DNA from: Gyrodactylus bullatarudis
Lineage: Eukaryota > Platyhelminthes > Monogenea > Gyrodactylidea > Gyrodactylidae
Length of the DNA stretch: 64,000 nucleotides
Assembly: GCA_012064415.1 (NCBI GenBank)
Contig: SSNU01000792.1
Coordinates: forward strand, 1 to 64,000
Reading direction: 5' to 3'
Shown: piece by piece, positions 1 to 10,769 of the stretch
Layout: each line of letters starts with the position of its first letter
Position numbering within the stretch: position 1 is the first letter of the stretch
Made by a program: the position numbers and the translations under genes
Notes under the pieces: generated by a model
Database searches by the model: none
Seen by the model: the letters and a program-made list of their open reading frames with translations, nothing else
Told to the model about the DNA's origin: nothing

Positions 1-379
1 TTGCATTTCTTCATCAGTTGGTATCATATCATCTGTAAGACCAACCTAGAGAAAGGAATAGTTTTTGAGGACTTCAACTTACGATTTCTTCTGGAGGTGG
101 TTTCTCAGTTGGTACAGGATCAGCAATCGAGACTAATTCATTGAAAGAATCTTCATCTAGACCACTGAGGTAATCTTCCTTAATCAAAATAGTTAAACAT
201 CATTAGACATTGAACCTGAACAAGTATGAATAATTTCGCAAATATAGTTACTTTTATTTAAGTATTTAGTAAATACTATTTACCATGTGTACTGTATTTC
301 ATCAACTTACAAAATCATCGTTCCCCACTATAATTTGAGAAAATATGCATAGGGCACAGAAAAACAAAAATAGTTTCAT
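1..379 (-). CDS. Secreted acidic protein, 5' portion (runs off left edge)
   Basis: Three minus-strand exons are visible: 379-311, 178-83 and 45-1, all joined in phase 0. Exon 1 encodes a signal peptide (MKLFLFFCALCIFSQ, then IIVGNDDF). Exon 2 encodes an acidic stretch containing EDYLSGLDEDSF and a proline/glutamate patch, and exon 3 continues VGLTDDMIPTDEEMQ to the edge. Both donors are GTAAGT; the acceptors are TTAAG and CTCTAG. The introns are 132 nt (179-310) and 37 nt (46-82). A TATAAAA match on the minus strand at 407-414 lies close to the ATG. I do not recognise the family. The mature part seen is acidic with no cysteine. The protein probably enters the secretory pathway; its function is unknown and the C terminus lies outside the window. 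Confidence 0.7.
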
Positions 380-1640
380 TATTAATTTATTTCTATTCTT
401 TCTACTGTTTTATACTGATCTACATAGACTAAATGGAATGTTCAAGTTAGAAAATTCTCTCTCTCAGCAATCCTGTTCACCTCTGTAACAGATGTGATTT
501 TCTATTGGAAATTCTTTCGTCAAAGAAAGCTGCTTCTAAGGACGATAAAATTTTAAATGATGATGTTACAGCTTGTGTCTAAAGGAAAATCAGACCTTCC
601 TACCTTGTCTTAAAGATCAGTATCTAAAATCTTCATAGATTTTCACTCCTTTTATATCCGAAAAACATTTCCATCTACAGCACTGACCTTTGATAAATAT
701 AAAATTTGTTTAACAAATCGAACTATTATGCTTCCTTTCTTATTCCGCCTGCTTCTATTTTTAGAACTTAATTCGAAATAGTTATTTTCCATAAGCTTGA
801 GTGTGAATGTTTTTGAAATAGTTTATTTTTCTCGAATCTACCCTATTATTATTATTGCGAGTATTATTATTAGTAATTTGCAAGAAATAAAATCATAGCC
901 TAAAAAACTAGAAATTGTAAATAGTGTTTTTAGACTAGCAAAGTGTGGTCACTGGTAATTACTATATCCATATGAACTTTGACTTGATGGAGATTGTCCT
1001 CTCACACCTAGATGTTAGAAATTCGGATAAGCAAGTGTCAATAACTTGAATATCTAAAAATTTATAGAAAAGACATTGTCTTTTATATACTTTGATTCTT
1101 TTAAAATATCTTCCTTATCCCCGCAATAAAGCTTTAAATACTCAATTTTTCATAATAATTTATGAATTCTCGATGCTACTTTTAAGTAATCCCAAGGTTA
1201 TTTCATATCAAAATACCTGCGTTCCTAAACTCGGTTTAGTAAACTGAACTTTGAACAATTATTGTTATTTATTGAGAATAAGAATTCTTAACCCTTTCGG
1301 TATCTGGGATGGGGGATTTGCACTAAAATTTACATACTCAAGTATACATTGAATACTATACAATCACCGCTTATTAAGCAGTGCTTAAGAATTAACAAAG
1401 TTTATATAAGAATCTTAAATTAAGTTATAATTTATAACTAGGGCAGGGAATTTGCGATTTTCTAACCGGCTGCGATTTTTTCCTTACTCTTCTACTTGAT
1501 AAAAAATAAATTCTCACTCAAGTAATCTTGATTAGACCAGTGATGTTATAAGCCTGAATAAATACCTATTGGTTTGTATGCTATTCTTCTCAGAAATCCA
1601 GTAACTGAACGATTGAGGCAACTACGGTCATGTATATATA
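380..1640. other. Non-coding intergenic DNA
   Basis: No open frame with gene-like features is seen on either strand. The stretch is AT-rich with short runs of ATT. Its one recognisable component is a dispersed repeat at about 922-1018, listed separately. Confidence 0.6.
922..1018 (+). repeat. Dispersed repeat family B, copy 1
   Basis: About 95 bp matching, in inverted orientation, 9832-9921 and, partly, 18500-18565. The shared core is AATTACTATATCCATAT, followed by a GATGGAGATTGT-like block. Copies 1 and 3 end in CTCTCACACCTAG. It has no coding capacity and is probably a small non-autonomous element or a fragment of one. Confidence 0.6.
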
Positions 1641-2300
1641 TAGACTAATTCATTGAAAGAGTCTTCAGTAAGATCAGCCATGAAACCAGTCTTGATAAAT
1701 CAGTCTTTTTCGAAAAATATCGATACTTTGTTTGAGCTCTTTTTTGAACAATCCAAGATGGTTCTTATCAAAAATTTGACGCAGATTCTCAATCAGATCT
1801 TAGAATTTGCGAACTGTATTAAGTTTTGGAGGAATTTAAAGTGGTTAACTATTCAAAATCAATGAGAGAGATTAACTATTTAAAATAAAAGTCAGAGATG
1901 CCGGGATTTTCTCAAATTAAGGCCTTTATTTCCGGCATACTCATCTTTCAAATGGTGTATAGATGTGCAAATTGTGCAGGAGAAAAATAAATAAATTTGC
2001 GCGAAAATTACATTGGAAAAATTAAAAAAACTAATTTCTTCATCAAGTTCTAAAAATAAATTTGTTCCTGACTTTTCGAAGGAAAATGTTGATTATTTTG
2101 AAAAACAGTAACTTTTAATGTTCATGTCAACTAGGTTCATCTAACTAGATGTCAACTTCATGACTCTCTGAAATATTTATCATCTAGAAAGTATTTTTAC
2201 AACTTACAAAATCATTATTTCCCACTGTAATATCCTCTGATTGGTTACATCATTCCAGAGTACAAAAAGAGAAGGTTTAAGGATGGTTTCTAGTTTCCAT
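1640..2300 (-). pseudogene. Decayed duplicate of the left-edge secreted-protein gene
   Basis: Two blocks resemble exons of the gene at 1-379. Positions 2205-2237 match the end of exon 1 and its donor: on the minus strand they read VGNND F followed by GTAAGT, against VGNDD F in the intact gene. Positions 1645-1690 match the exon 2 segment encoding the DSFNELVS region, with several changes. The start region at 2240-2300 has lost the signal-peptide frame. The spacing between blocks (about 515 bp) exceeds that in the intact gene (132 bp). I infer a tandem duplicate that has decayed. Confidence 0.45.
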
Positions 2301-2506
2301 GATCATTGTTTTCTCTTTACATATTTGTCCATTGTTGGTTGCCCAATTAGACTTGTTGTTGAAACGCCTTCACTACCTTTCACAAAAAATAGGAAGGACC
2401 GCTATTCTGTAGTCCTTTAACTAAATTTATCTATATCAATTAATTTATATTCTAAAATAGATTTCAGGATAAATACACACTGGAAAAATATCTGAAAGTA
2501 AAGTTC

Positions 2507-3040
2507 ATTGATATGAAGTTGGCGATCTATGATTTTCACAAAAACCTCGATATTTTCATTAAGAATTCGAATATGTTGAAGATTTTTTGGGATCCTACTC
2601 ATGTTGCCCACTTTCAGCATTTGAAGAAAAAAATTCTGAAAATAAAATTATTTTTATGAAAAATATCGTCATTTTTTAAATTCCCATTTGGCACCAAAAT
2701 CCCATTTTTCGAACATTGAACTGAAAATTTTTATAGATTTGAAAGTTGGAGGGTGATCAAAAGTGTTTTTCCATGATCAAGATTAGACAAGAAAGCTTAC
2801 TAGCACCGTCAAATTAAAATGACTATCTTCGTGAGGAAGATTCTATAAGAGAGTCTAAATTAGAGATTAAATATCGGATCTTGAAAATTAAAATTTTTAA
2901 GCTACAAATACTTTCAGATATTCTCTCAGCGTGTATTTTTCAACATGAGTAGGATCCCAAAAAATCTTTAAAAAATTATAATTCTTGATGAAAATATCGA
3001 GGTTTTTGTAAAAATCATAGAATGCCAACTTCATATCAAT
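2507..3040. repeat. Fold-back element, family E, with 100-bp inverted arms
   Basis: The left arm 2507-2606 and right arm 2941-3040 are inverted copies of each other, sharing ATTGATATGAAGTTGGC, TCGATATTTTCATCAAGAAT-like and GATCCTACTCATGTTG blocks. Between them (about 2690-2790) lies the family core containing CTGAAAATTTTTATAGATTT and a TGATCAAAAG motif. Another copy lies at 52937-53335, with related sequence in PDE8 intron 1. The short open frames inside it are repeat sequence, not genes. Confidence 0.7.
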
Positions 3041-4287
3041 TAGCTTTAGCTTATACTTTGATCAAGAAAAAGTTATTGCTACGAGTTTTATACAGTCGGT
3101 TGTGAAGCTCATTGGCCACTCCAGTCCGAAGATACTGGGGCGTAATATACCGTGAAAAATATACAAAATGTATCAAAATTTTACCAAAAATTCATTGGTG
3201 CATTTAGTTTTTCGTTTAACTTGTGTTTTCAAGGGTAAAATTTATAAGTGTCAGAAATTGAGTTTTTAAAGCTCTATTGTGAGGATCAGAGAGATGTTAG
3301 AGACTTTGAAATTATCAATTAATACAAAAGAGAAGGTCCTTTTTCATAAGAACATAAAGTTTCCTCAATAAAGCACTCTAAAAAAACCTGTTTTATGTAG
3401 GTCTACTTGTAAGCGACCGATCAAAATCAGGGTTTTATTTCGATTTTAATGTACCTTTTGTTCAAATAAGTTTTATCGAGTAATCTGTTTTACAAAATTA
3501 TTAAAAAATTCACTTTAGTTAAATTTTCTTTCATACATAACCTGATTGATTCCGAGCTCTATTCGATTTTTAATTTTCTTTTTAGATCTTAATAAATAAG
3601 AATAAAGAGTATTTTCAGTAATAATTGAAGAAGATTCCGATTGCAAGCGTCATATTCCAATTAAGTCTACTTCTACCAATGTTTTATTGATGAACTTAAC
3701 AATTCCAATTCTCAAAAAAATCTTATTCATGAATAAAAATTTTACCCAAAATCAATTTAAGTAATGGGTTTCATTTCCAGTGATCAGCCGGATTAAAATT
3801 TGAATTTATTTGGGCCACTAGCTTGATTAATATTATAGTAGTTTAGAAATAGATGCCCAAAATAGAGATCTTTATTCATGAAAAAATCTAGCATATTCTT
3901 ATTCGAAATTTCTTTGCCATCGATAACTCAGCTCAGAACCATTGTTACACGACATTTATCAGAATTTCATTATTTTGTGACGATGAAGGTATCTTGAGGA
4001 ATTTGATGAAGCTTAATCACTAAATATTCATCGTCACAAATTTCTTTTCAAGAATTCCAGCACTAACTTCCGCAAAATTCCATTTTTATTTTAAGAAGGG
4101 TCTTTTCTTCCTTATTGTTGAGCATTAAACAATTGAAGTGTATTTTTCAAGAAATAAACTCAAAATGGCACATTTCAGTTTGCATGATATTATTCTCAAA
4201 TATTCAGTAAAACTCAACGAGTGAAGCAAATACAGTCATGTACTATTTCTCACAACTCTTATACAATGATATCAACCCTGAAATTGG
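3041..4287. other. Non-coding intergenic DNA
   Basis: AT-rich sequence without a convincing open frame, splice-site-bounded exon or RNA gene. Nothing further could be recognised up to the promoter of the 72-residue peptide gene. Confidence 0.5.
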
Positions 4288-4295
4288 TATAAATA
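4288..4295 (+). promoter_or_regulatory. TATA box of the 72-residue peptide gene
   Basis: TATAAATA lies 50 bp upstream of the ATG at 4338, which predicts transcription start near 4318. Confidence 0.65.
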
Positions 4296-4337
4296 AAGGA
4301 AAGAGTCATGGAAAACCTCAGAAAAACAAGGGAAATT

Positions 4338-4682
4338 ATGAAGACTTTTATTCTATCTTTAAGCCTTTTTGCTTTCGTCCTACAAGCAACTAAGTCGGAC
4401 AGCGACGAGGTAAGTCATTCAATCAATCACTTTGTTCGATTAGGACAAATATGAGTTTGTACTAACGAGAGATTGCACCTGCAAGTACCCATAAGGTGAT
4501 GATATTGGATTATTGGGGTCGGAGAAATTTCTTAGGAAATCTTAGGAGGACTATTTTCCAACAAAATGGTTAAAACCGGTCTAGATGAACGAATTCAATT
4601 TGACAATGTCATCTGTGACTGTAAAGGTGGCACTTATAAAAAGATACAGAAACATTTCAAGAAAATATCAAACCGTGCATAG
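4338..4682 (+). CDS. Small secreted cationic peptide (72 aa, two exons)
   Basis: Exon 1 (4338-4409) encodes the signal peptide MKTFILSLSLFAFVLQATKS followed by DSDE, and ends at a GTAAGT donor. Exon 2 (4536-4682) begins after TTAG in the same phase and encodes EILGGLFSNK to the stop TAG. The mature part is about 52 residues with a CDC motif and a strongly basic tail (KGGTYKKIQKHFKKISNRA). Reading through the intron hits a stop, so splicing is required. A TATA box at 4288 and an AATAAA at 4738-4743, 56 nt past the stop, complete the transcription unit. An effector or antimicrobial-like peptide is a reasonable guess from size, charge and secretion, but no family is recognised. It converges with the next gene. 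Confidence 0.65.
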
Positions 4683-4737
4683 ATAAGAATTGTTTCAATT
4701 TTTAACGTCGCTACTTTCTTATACAATTTCATCTTTC

Positions 4738-4743
4738 AATAAA
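4738..4743 (+). terminator. Poly(A) signal of the 72-residue peptide gene
   Basis: AATAAA 56 nt downstream of the stop codon, followed by an A-rich stretch. Confidence 0.55.
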
Positions 4744-4953
4744 ATACATACAAAACAACCCAAATGTTTGAGGTGGAGCAATACCTCACTTCATCTCAAA
4801 TCTTATTGGTCATCATCTTTTGAACCAATGAAATTTTGCTTAGTCATTATTATTAATTTTTCATCTCCTACACGTTGGGAAGATTAAAGTTCAAAGATAC
4901 CAATTGAAAATGTAAGATTTATATCATTTTATAAAATAAATTATTTTTAACAC

Positions 4954-5271
4954 TTATTCCATGTCGAAAAGGGACTTGGCGAATTTGATCAAATGTACCT
5001 TGGATTGGATGATGGCCTTGTCAACATTCTGGAACATTTTCTTGGACTCTTCATCATTGCGGAATTTCTCAATGATGGAAACAGCCTTCTCGAGTCTTCC
5101 ATTAAGGTTGGTTCTTACAGCTTCCCAGAAGGCATCGCCGGTAACGTCAGCATACATGTCATTGTACAATTTAGTGAAATCAGCATTGGTCATGGCAGCT
5201 TCCTTTGAGATCATTCTGGCTGATGAAAAACCGATGAGGGCAATGATGAGGAAAAGTCCAGCGAATTTCAT
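4954..5271 (-). CDS. Small secreted helical protein (105 aa)
   Basis: A single-exon minus-strand frame. Residues 1-18 (MKFAGLFLIIALIGFSSA) are a typical signal peptide. The remaining 87 residues are rich in Lys, Glu, Asp and Phe, contain no cysteine or proline, and look fully helical (e.g. LEKAVSIIEKFRNDEESKKM). A TTTAAATA box at 5323-5330 on the minus strand sits 52 bp upstream of the ATG. Two overlapping plus-strand frames over the same bases are shadows. The protein is probably extracellular. No family is recognised, and a role cannot be assigned beyond secretion. Confidence 0.75.
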   Translation of the reverse strand: MKFAGLFLIIALIGFSSARMISKEAAMTNADFTKLYNDMYADVTGDAFWEAVRTNLNGRLEKAVSIIEKFRNDEESKKMFQNVDKAIIQSKVHLIKFAKSLFDME

Positions 5272-5322
5272 TTCTTCTTTGTTGTAAGTCTTGTCAACTG
5301 AATACTGATTGCAATATCTTGA

Positions 5323-5330
5323 TATTTAAA
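5323..5330 (-). promoter_or_regulatory. TATA-like box of the 105-residue secreted protein gene
   Basis: TTTAAATA read on the minus strand, about 52 bp before the start codon. Confidence 0.45.
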
Positions 5331-5344
5331 CCTTTTAATAACCA

Positions 5345-5844
5345 ATTAGGTTGACCACAACAAGTCCTTGAACCTATTTCTCGTTTATTGTGTCACTCAA
5401 AAAAAGATTACGTGTGTTGTTGCTTTTTTTGTCTTAACCTAGATGTTGAAAATTTTGGTTTCTTATTTTTTTCTTGCGTCTTTACAACAATGTAAAATTA
5501 GTACACACTGACTTGGTGTGTTTTTATACACCCTCCTTTCGGAAGAGTTGAATGTTTCTTTATCGTAAACTTTGTTTCTATTCGTTGACTGAATTTTTTT
5601 CAAGAAAAATTAAAATTATCAAAAGAGGTCATCTTAAATCAGATTTTCACCACAATCTGAATGGTTTCTATCAAATGAGAATGAATGGTTATGAGAATGA
5701 ATAACTCCCCCGGGTTATGTTTGAAAATAAACATTTTGAAATTATATTGAATTTATATATCATCATAAGTAAAATTAGAAAAAAACGTTAATAGTTTTGT
5801 GGAAAATCTGACATGCTCTCCCCCTCCTATCACACACGTGGTCC
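5345..5844. other. Intergenic spacer between two minus-strand secreted-protein genes
   Basis: About 500 bp of AT-rich sequence. No exon, RNA gene or repeat was recognised. Confidence 0.5.
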
Positions 5845-6924
5845 TCATTTCATCCATTTTGTGTAGAAATCCAAAATTCCATTATGCATCAGAGGGCAGT
5901 TGAGCTCGTAGACTGGGAACATTTTCAGCATGGAACTGATACTTTTACCTCGACTTCTTCGACCTATAGGGTTTATAACATCAGACTCTCTCTGACGGTC
6001 ATCATTGCTAGTGAACTTGAAGAGGGCCTCTTTAACCCAGTCAACTGTGCGCCTTCTCTCTCGAAGATTACGACGTCTTGGTGGCGGACTAGATTCTTCA
6101 ACCTGTTCAGGTTCTGCTTGATCCTGAATTTGTTGGCTTATTGGAGCAACCACAGGAGCTGGCTGTTGAGAGCGGGGCTGAGTTTGCTGAAAGGCTTCTG
6201 GATTAGTGACTGCCTGAAAAGTATTCATCATATTGGCCAGTTCTCCTGGGCTGAAACTATTCTCCCTTCTCGGCTGGGGTCTTGGGTTGAAGCCATTCGG
6301 TCTCATTGGACGATTGAAACCGCCATGTGGATTCATTGGCCTGTTGAAGCCACCTGATGGCCCCGGAAAGTACCCCATTCCAGGATTAAAGTTATTCATT
6401 GGTCTACCTCCATAAAATGGTCTGTTATTGTTCATATTCATTTGGGGATATTGGTTCATCATCATGGGTGGCTGGTTTTGATTCATCATCATAGGAGCCT
6501 GATTTTGGTTCATCATCATGGGTGGCTGATTCTGATAAGGACCTGGCCCTTCATCTCGATCCTTATTCATAAACCGTTCCTTCAACTGCCAGAGTAGGAG
6601 TATTTGCTTGAAGAAATCCATCATGCTTGACTTTTGCTTGGCTGGCTTTGCAACAGGGGATGATGTTCGACGACTAGACGAAGCCTGTGAGGGTGTAGAT
6701 GAGGCCCGAGTCTTTCTGGTCAACAAGGAAACACCTGTTTTCTTTCTACGTTTTGACGTTTGCACTCCCGTTGTCTTATGATCTATATCCTGAGGTTTCA
6801 CTGTCGTTGGGGCATTGGATAGTTCTCCATCACTTTCGCCAGAGTCATATTCGTTCACTTCAACTCCCTCGGAAATGCATGACAAGAGGATCAAATTGAC
6901 CCAGAGTAAAAAACCCAGCCTCAT
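5845..6924 (-). CDS. Secreted Met/Asn/Pro-rich low-complexity protein (359 aa)
   Basis: An intronless minus-strand gene. I place the start at 6924 because it gives a signal peptide (MRLGFLLWVNLILLSCIS); the in-frame ATG at 6996 would bury that segment 24 residues in. After the signal come an acidic stretch (NEYDSGESDGE), a Lys/Arg/Ser/Thr-rich zone, a hydrophobic-basic block (MMDFFKQILLLWQLKERF), three tandem copies of a QNQxPMMMN repeat, two GGFNRPM repeats, a Gln/Pro-rich region, two basic clusters (PPPRRRNLRERRR, GRRSRGK) and a C-terminal tail with the only non-signal cysteine. Several dibasic and tribasic sites could be protease-processed. It resembles matrix, cuticle or adhesive proteins in composition only. 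A TTTTAAA box lies about 40 bp upstream on the minus strand. Confidence 0.75.
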   Translation of the reverse strand: MRLGFLLWVNLILLSCISEGVEVNEYDSGESDGELSNAPTTVKPQDIDHKTTGVQTSKRRKKTGVSLLTRKTRASSTPSQASSSRRTSSPVAKPAKQKSSMMDFFKQILLLWQLKERFMNKDRDEGPGPYQNQPPMMMNQNQAPMMMNQNQPPMMMNQYPQMNMNNNRPFYGGRPMNNFNPGMGYFPGPSGGFNRPMNPHGGFNRPMRPNGFNPRPQPRRENSFSPGELANMMNTFQAVTNPEAFQQTQPRSQQPAPVVAPISQQIQDQAEPEQVEESSPPPRRRNLRERRRTVDWVKEALFKFTSNDDRQRESDVINPIGRRSRGKSISSMLKMFPVYELNCPLMHNGILDFYTKWMK

Positions 6925-7347
6925 AATTATTAATTTCTCACAACTCTTCTCTTTTGTGATCAAGTTTAAAATGTCTTCTTGATCAGTCTTTTTCAAAGGC
7001 TCGCATCAAACTAAGCATACCTTGAAAAAACTAAACATTTTCTCTCTGGCATACTTTTGACCAGTGCGATCCATTTACTGGACATCACTGGTTAGTGAAC
7101 AAGTTTTACTCTTAAAACAATTAGGTGTTATTTTCATTCAAATTGACTCAAAACAATAATGATACTTTGATTGTTGAAACTTTATAAAACTATTCTTTTT
7201 AATTACACTAAAAGGTTAGGTCATGGTATGATTACACATTTGAGTCTAGACGAAGAAGAGGACCTATGATTTTCTCGTTGAGTGCGACTGTGTGAATGAC
7301 AACATTTGGTCTCGTAGTTATTACACTCGATTACCATTTGAAGAGAA
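6925..7347. promoter_or_regulatory. Shared upstream region of two divergent small genes
   Basis: This 420-bp stretch separates the minus-strand 359-residue secreted-protein gene from the plus-strand micro-ORF at 7422. It contains a TTTTAAA box for the former (about 6965-6971). No exon was recognised. Confidence 0.35.
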
Positions 7348-7354
7348 TATAAAA
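7348..7354 (+). promoter_or_regulatory. TATA box of the 33-codon micro-ORF
   Basis: TATAAAA lies 74 bp before the ATG at 7422, which predicts a 5' leader of about 45 nt. Confidence 0.45.
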
Positions 7355-7421
7355 TTGAAATCTGAAAAGGTCTTAAAGTTCTTTAGTGCTCGTGTAAACA
7401 GAGGACAGAGAGATCTAGGCA

Positions 7422-7523
7422 ATGTCGGACAAGCCCAAAAATGATAAATCGTTTCTTTACTTTATGATTGGATTATTGGCGGGAAATAGTCTACAAAAAT
7501 CTGAACGCTATTATTATCGTTAG
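7422..7523 (+). CDS. Candidate micropeptide gene (33 aa)
   Basis: The ATG at 7422 opens a 33-codon frame: MSDKPKNDKS, a hydrophobic block FLYFMIGLLAGN, then SLQKSERYYYR and a TAG stop. The frame is too short to stand alone as evidence. However, it is bracketed by a TATA box at 7348 and an AATAAA at 7565-7570, so the unit would be a compact transcript of about 200 nt. The hydrophobic segment is internal and followed by basic and aromatic residues, as in a short membrane-associated peptide. A similar layout (FFLLGYLMSKAGRRKKR) occurs in the 94-residue protein at 14588. It could also be the first exon of a longer gene, or chance. Confidence 0.35.
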   Translation: MSDKPKNDKSFLYFMIGLLAGNSLQKSERYYYR

Positions 7524-7564
7524 AAGAGAAATGAATAGCACATACAGGGTTTGTATCTTTGATT

Positions 7565-7570
7565 AATAAA
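7565..7570 (+). terminator. Poly(A) signal downstream of the micro-ORF
   Basis: AATAAA 42 nt after the stop codon of the 33-codon frame. Confidence 0.4.
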
Positions 7571-9831
7571 TTGTGATCATTTTCTTAAATTCATTTTTAA
7601 AAAATCCATTTGTATTGGTCTCATGATAGTATGAACAGTTTCTCATATTACAGTTTCGAATTAAGCTTGTAAGGAGCAGAGTGATATCACTTTTTATCTA
7701 TAGAACAATTATCCCTCTGATAAGATAAAAAATATGGGCTAATGTGGATGAAGAGAGATTCTTAAAACTATGGATTGTGTACCATTAATGAAATAACAGA
7801 TCAATCAGAATTAAAACCTTTTTGAGTTATCAAAATCGAGAATGAAAGAAAATCTAATGATTTTACCTGAATTTCAACTCGTATTAACTGTAACGTAATA
7901 CCAAGCACATATTTATAAATTATCAATTTACTTAAAAGTAGTTTGGAATTTAATTAATGAAAATGTCTCATTCGTGCACAATTAACTTGAATCAATTCAT
8001 TTGTCTATAATCTTCACACCTGAAAAGTGTAATACACAAAGTACTGGAATACCATAAAAATCAACTTGCACCTTTTCATTCTCCATTTTGTTAAACATTA
8101 TACACCCTTGGAAATTATCCAAATCTGTATCCATCTTGGTTACAATAAAGAATTATCAATATTTTCCATTGATGCTTACAAAGCAATACACTCACTCACT
8201 CTCTCTCTCTCCAAATCGACAATAACCATAACTAACTTGATAAATAACCAAGCTCCTTAACTATCCCAATATATTACATTTTATTTTTCACTAAAATCAA
8301 TATTATTCATTTAATATGTACTCTTTTTTGAAAGTGTAAACTATAGAACACGGTCGTAAAGTAAAATTGGCTAGATGGCATCAAATGCTACAACGTGGAA
8401 GTTTGGGACATTTTTTGTAACCTTCCTTCTTTGTAAATGCACCTTTTATCTCAATCTACTCAATTAGAAAGAAAAATCGACTGAATCTTCTGAAACGGCA
8501 ATCTACACTCTGTTTTTCTTTCAAGTGGACTTGTTATTTATGGACAATATAAAATAAGACTGCCTTATTATTGATTTGATAATATTTTTATCTATCGATC
8601 AATTTTCGCCATCTGGCTAAGGAATGAATTTCGATTAATCCAGAGTACCTTTTGAATTAGAAAAATCAATATCATTTCCTTTTCTCGTTCTTAATCAATA
8701 GTTTAAGATTTAACAGATTTGTGGCCCCTGCAAACAAATCAAAACCTATTTTTTCTGAAAAGTATTTGATTTATTTCCTCTCACGAGTAGACAATATTCC
8801 ACTTGTAACTGCTTGGATTGAATAAATCAAAAAAAGAAATTAATGTTTCACTTAGTAAGTATCATTCTGTGATGATGAAAGATACAGAAGAGAATCTGCA
8901 TCCCCCCCTTGTAATCTCATTATTCAATGATGATAATCTCAAAATTCATTCATAGTTTAATAATAGTAGTATTACAGCAAGATTTCTTTAGTTGTACTAC
9001 GAATTTTACTACGACTATTGTGAAATCAAAATGAATGAATGGAAAAAGTGAAGAAAACTAAAACTTTTAAAGATTTCCCGGGGGTGGTGCGAGTTATCTG
9101 CATAATTCTTGTACTTGTAATATATTAATATTAGATTTAAAAGCAGTAGAAGAAGAAGAAAATTTTCAAGTAGGCAATAACTGAATATAGAAATGTTGTA
9201 TTGTTGATGGCAAAAAACTAACAGGAGAGTAGTAGTTCCGTAATCATCCTGCATTGAAAATGACTGTTGAGAAGATTGGTCTGTATTTAGAAAGAGGTAT
9301 AAAAATTTCCTTAATTGATAATGTAATCATTTGATAAGAATATATATGGAGTGATATAAAACTTTTCTCAATGAACATTTATCAGTATGGGTGTTTTAGC
9401 CTTGATATTCATCTCCTGCCATACGAAAACGGAAGAAAATTGCAACAACATATGGTTCAAACAATACATATTTCTTAAAAATATGCATTCCCTGTACTTG
9501 CTTAATAAAAAGAATTCCATGTTTATTACAACTAATTGATAATCATCAAGGGTTTTTTCGTGTATTCTCAAAAAGATACACTAAATAAAAGCAAAATGAG
9601 AACCCACTAGGAAATGAGTAAATAAGATGTTAAAATTTCAATTTTTGAGCTAAAAAGGGAAAAGAACTGGCCATGATGTGATCTCTAGATCAAAATTATG
9701 CTTGGCACGTCTCGTCTTGGGGTGATTCCAGAATTGAAAGATGAGTTAGAAATGGAGAATGGTTATCTAATGTAGACAAATTCATCAATGTTTCCGATAA
9801 TAGGGCTGAAGTTGTCAATACAGATGAAATT

Positions 9832-9921
9832 GAGACAATCTCCATCAAGTTAGAGTTCATATGGATATAGTAATTACCAGTGACCACACTTTGCTAGTAG
9901 GTTAATTGTCTAAAAACACTG
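9832..9921 (-). repeat. Dispersed repeat family B, copy 2
   Basis: On the minus strand this matches 922-1018 closely across GTGTTTTTAGAC, GCAAAGTGTGGTCACTGG and the TATCCATATGAAC block, with a 12-bp insertion between the first two blocks. Confidence 0.6.
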
Positions 9922-10035
9922 TAGTTTCTACATGTTGCTTATTTTCAAAGGCGACGGTTTTAGTGATGACTCTACAATCTCATTAATCAACATTACAATA
10001 ATATACATTTGAAAATTTATCAGTGAAAACGAAGT

Positions 10036-10142
10036 AGTAAAAATTCATTGAAAATCTAGCGGCATTTTTAATTATCACGGACAAGCATTTTGTTACTTGA
10101 TCTTGTATAGAATAATGTTAAAAACTCATAGTATTATCATTT
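10036..10142 (-). repeat. Dispersed repeat family D, copy
   Basis: Diverged copy, inverted relative to 12092-12235, sharing TTCATTGAAAATCTAGCGG (reverse of CCGCTCAATTTTCAATGAA) and a TAGAATAATGTT block. The other copies are at 17240-17357, 37418-37465 and 40045-40100. Confidence 0.45.
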
Positions 10143-10769
10143 GAGTAGGTTTTTTAAGTAGATTGAAAAATTTTTTACATCTCTATTGAAGATTGGGTGG
10201 CAATGTGAAATGTTTAGGATTAAGGATTGAAAACTTTAACACACTTGGCTTGCCAATGTTGACTATAGAAAGCCAGTCTTTTTCACTGTATATTCTCTTT
10301 TCTCTCTTTCGTTATAACAATGTAATCATAATAATAGTAATAATAATAATTCTTGTCCAAATTCATTTCTCTTGCCTTTTATATTCTCATCAAATGAAAA
10401 GACAAAATGTTTGAGAAATTATTTGTATTATTTCTCCTTGCCCCCTTAATCCTTTTCCTCTATTTGATGGAGATGTTCAGGATGTGGAATTGTTCCAACT
10501 CTTCCTCACTCTCTCCTCCCTTTCTCCCTCTCTAGATGCATTCCTAGTCTCTGTTCATTTTTCAGTGTGATTTTTTTCACTCTTCCTCTGGCGTGTGTTT
10601 GTGCGTGCGTGTAGACAGAGCAGCAGAACAGCAGCAAATTTTTCAATGAAAAAAATTTCTTTGATGTTTCTCTTTAAGTATTCCTGCTCCTGCTGTAAAT
10701 TCTCCTTCGATATTTATTATTTTGCTTGTTTCTCAAAATTTGAACTTGGCGCGACCATTTTGTTTTTAA

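Noticed and set aside
2417..2620. Minus-strand 67-codon open frame
   Set aside because: It lies inside the fold-back repeat, and the matching repeat copy at 52.9 kb has an open frame on the other strand.
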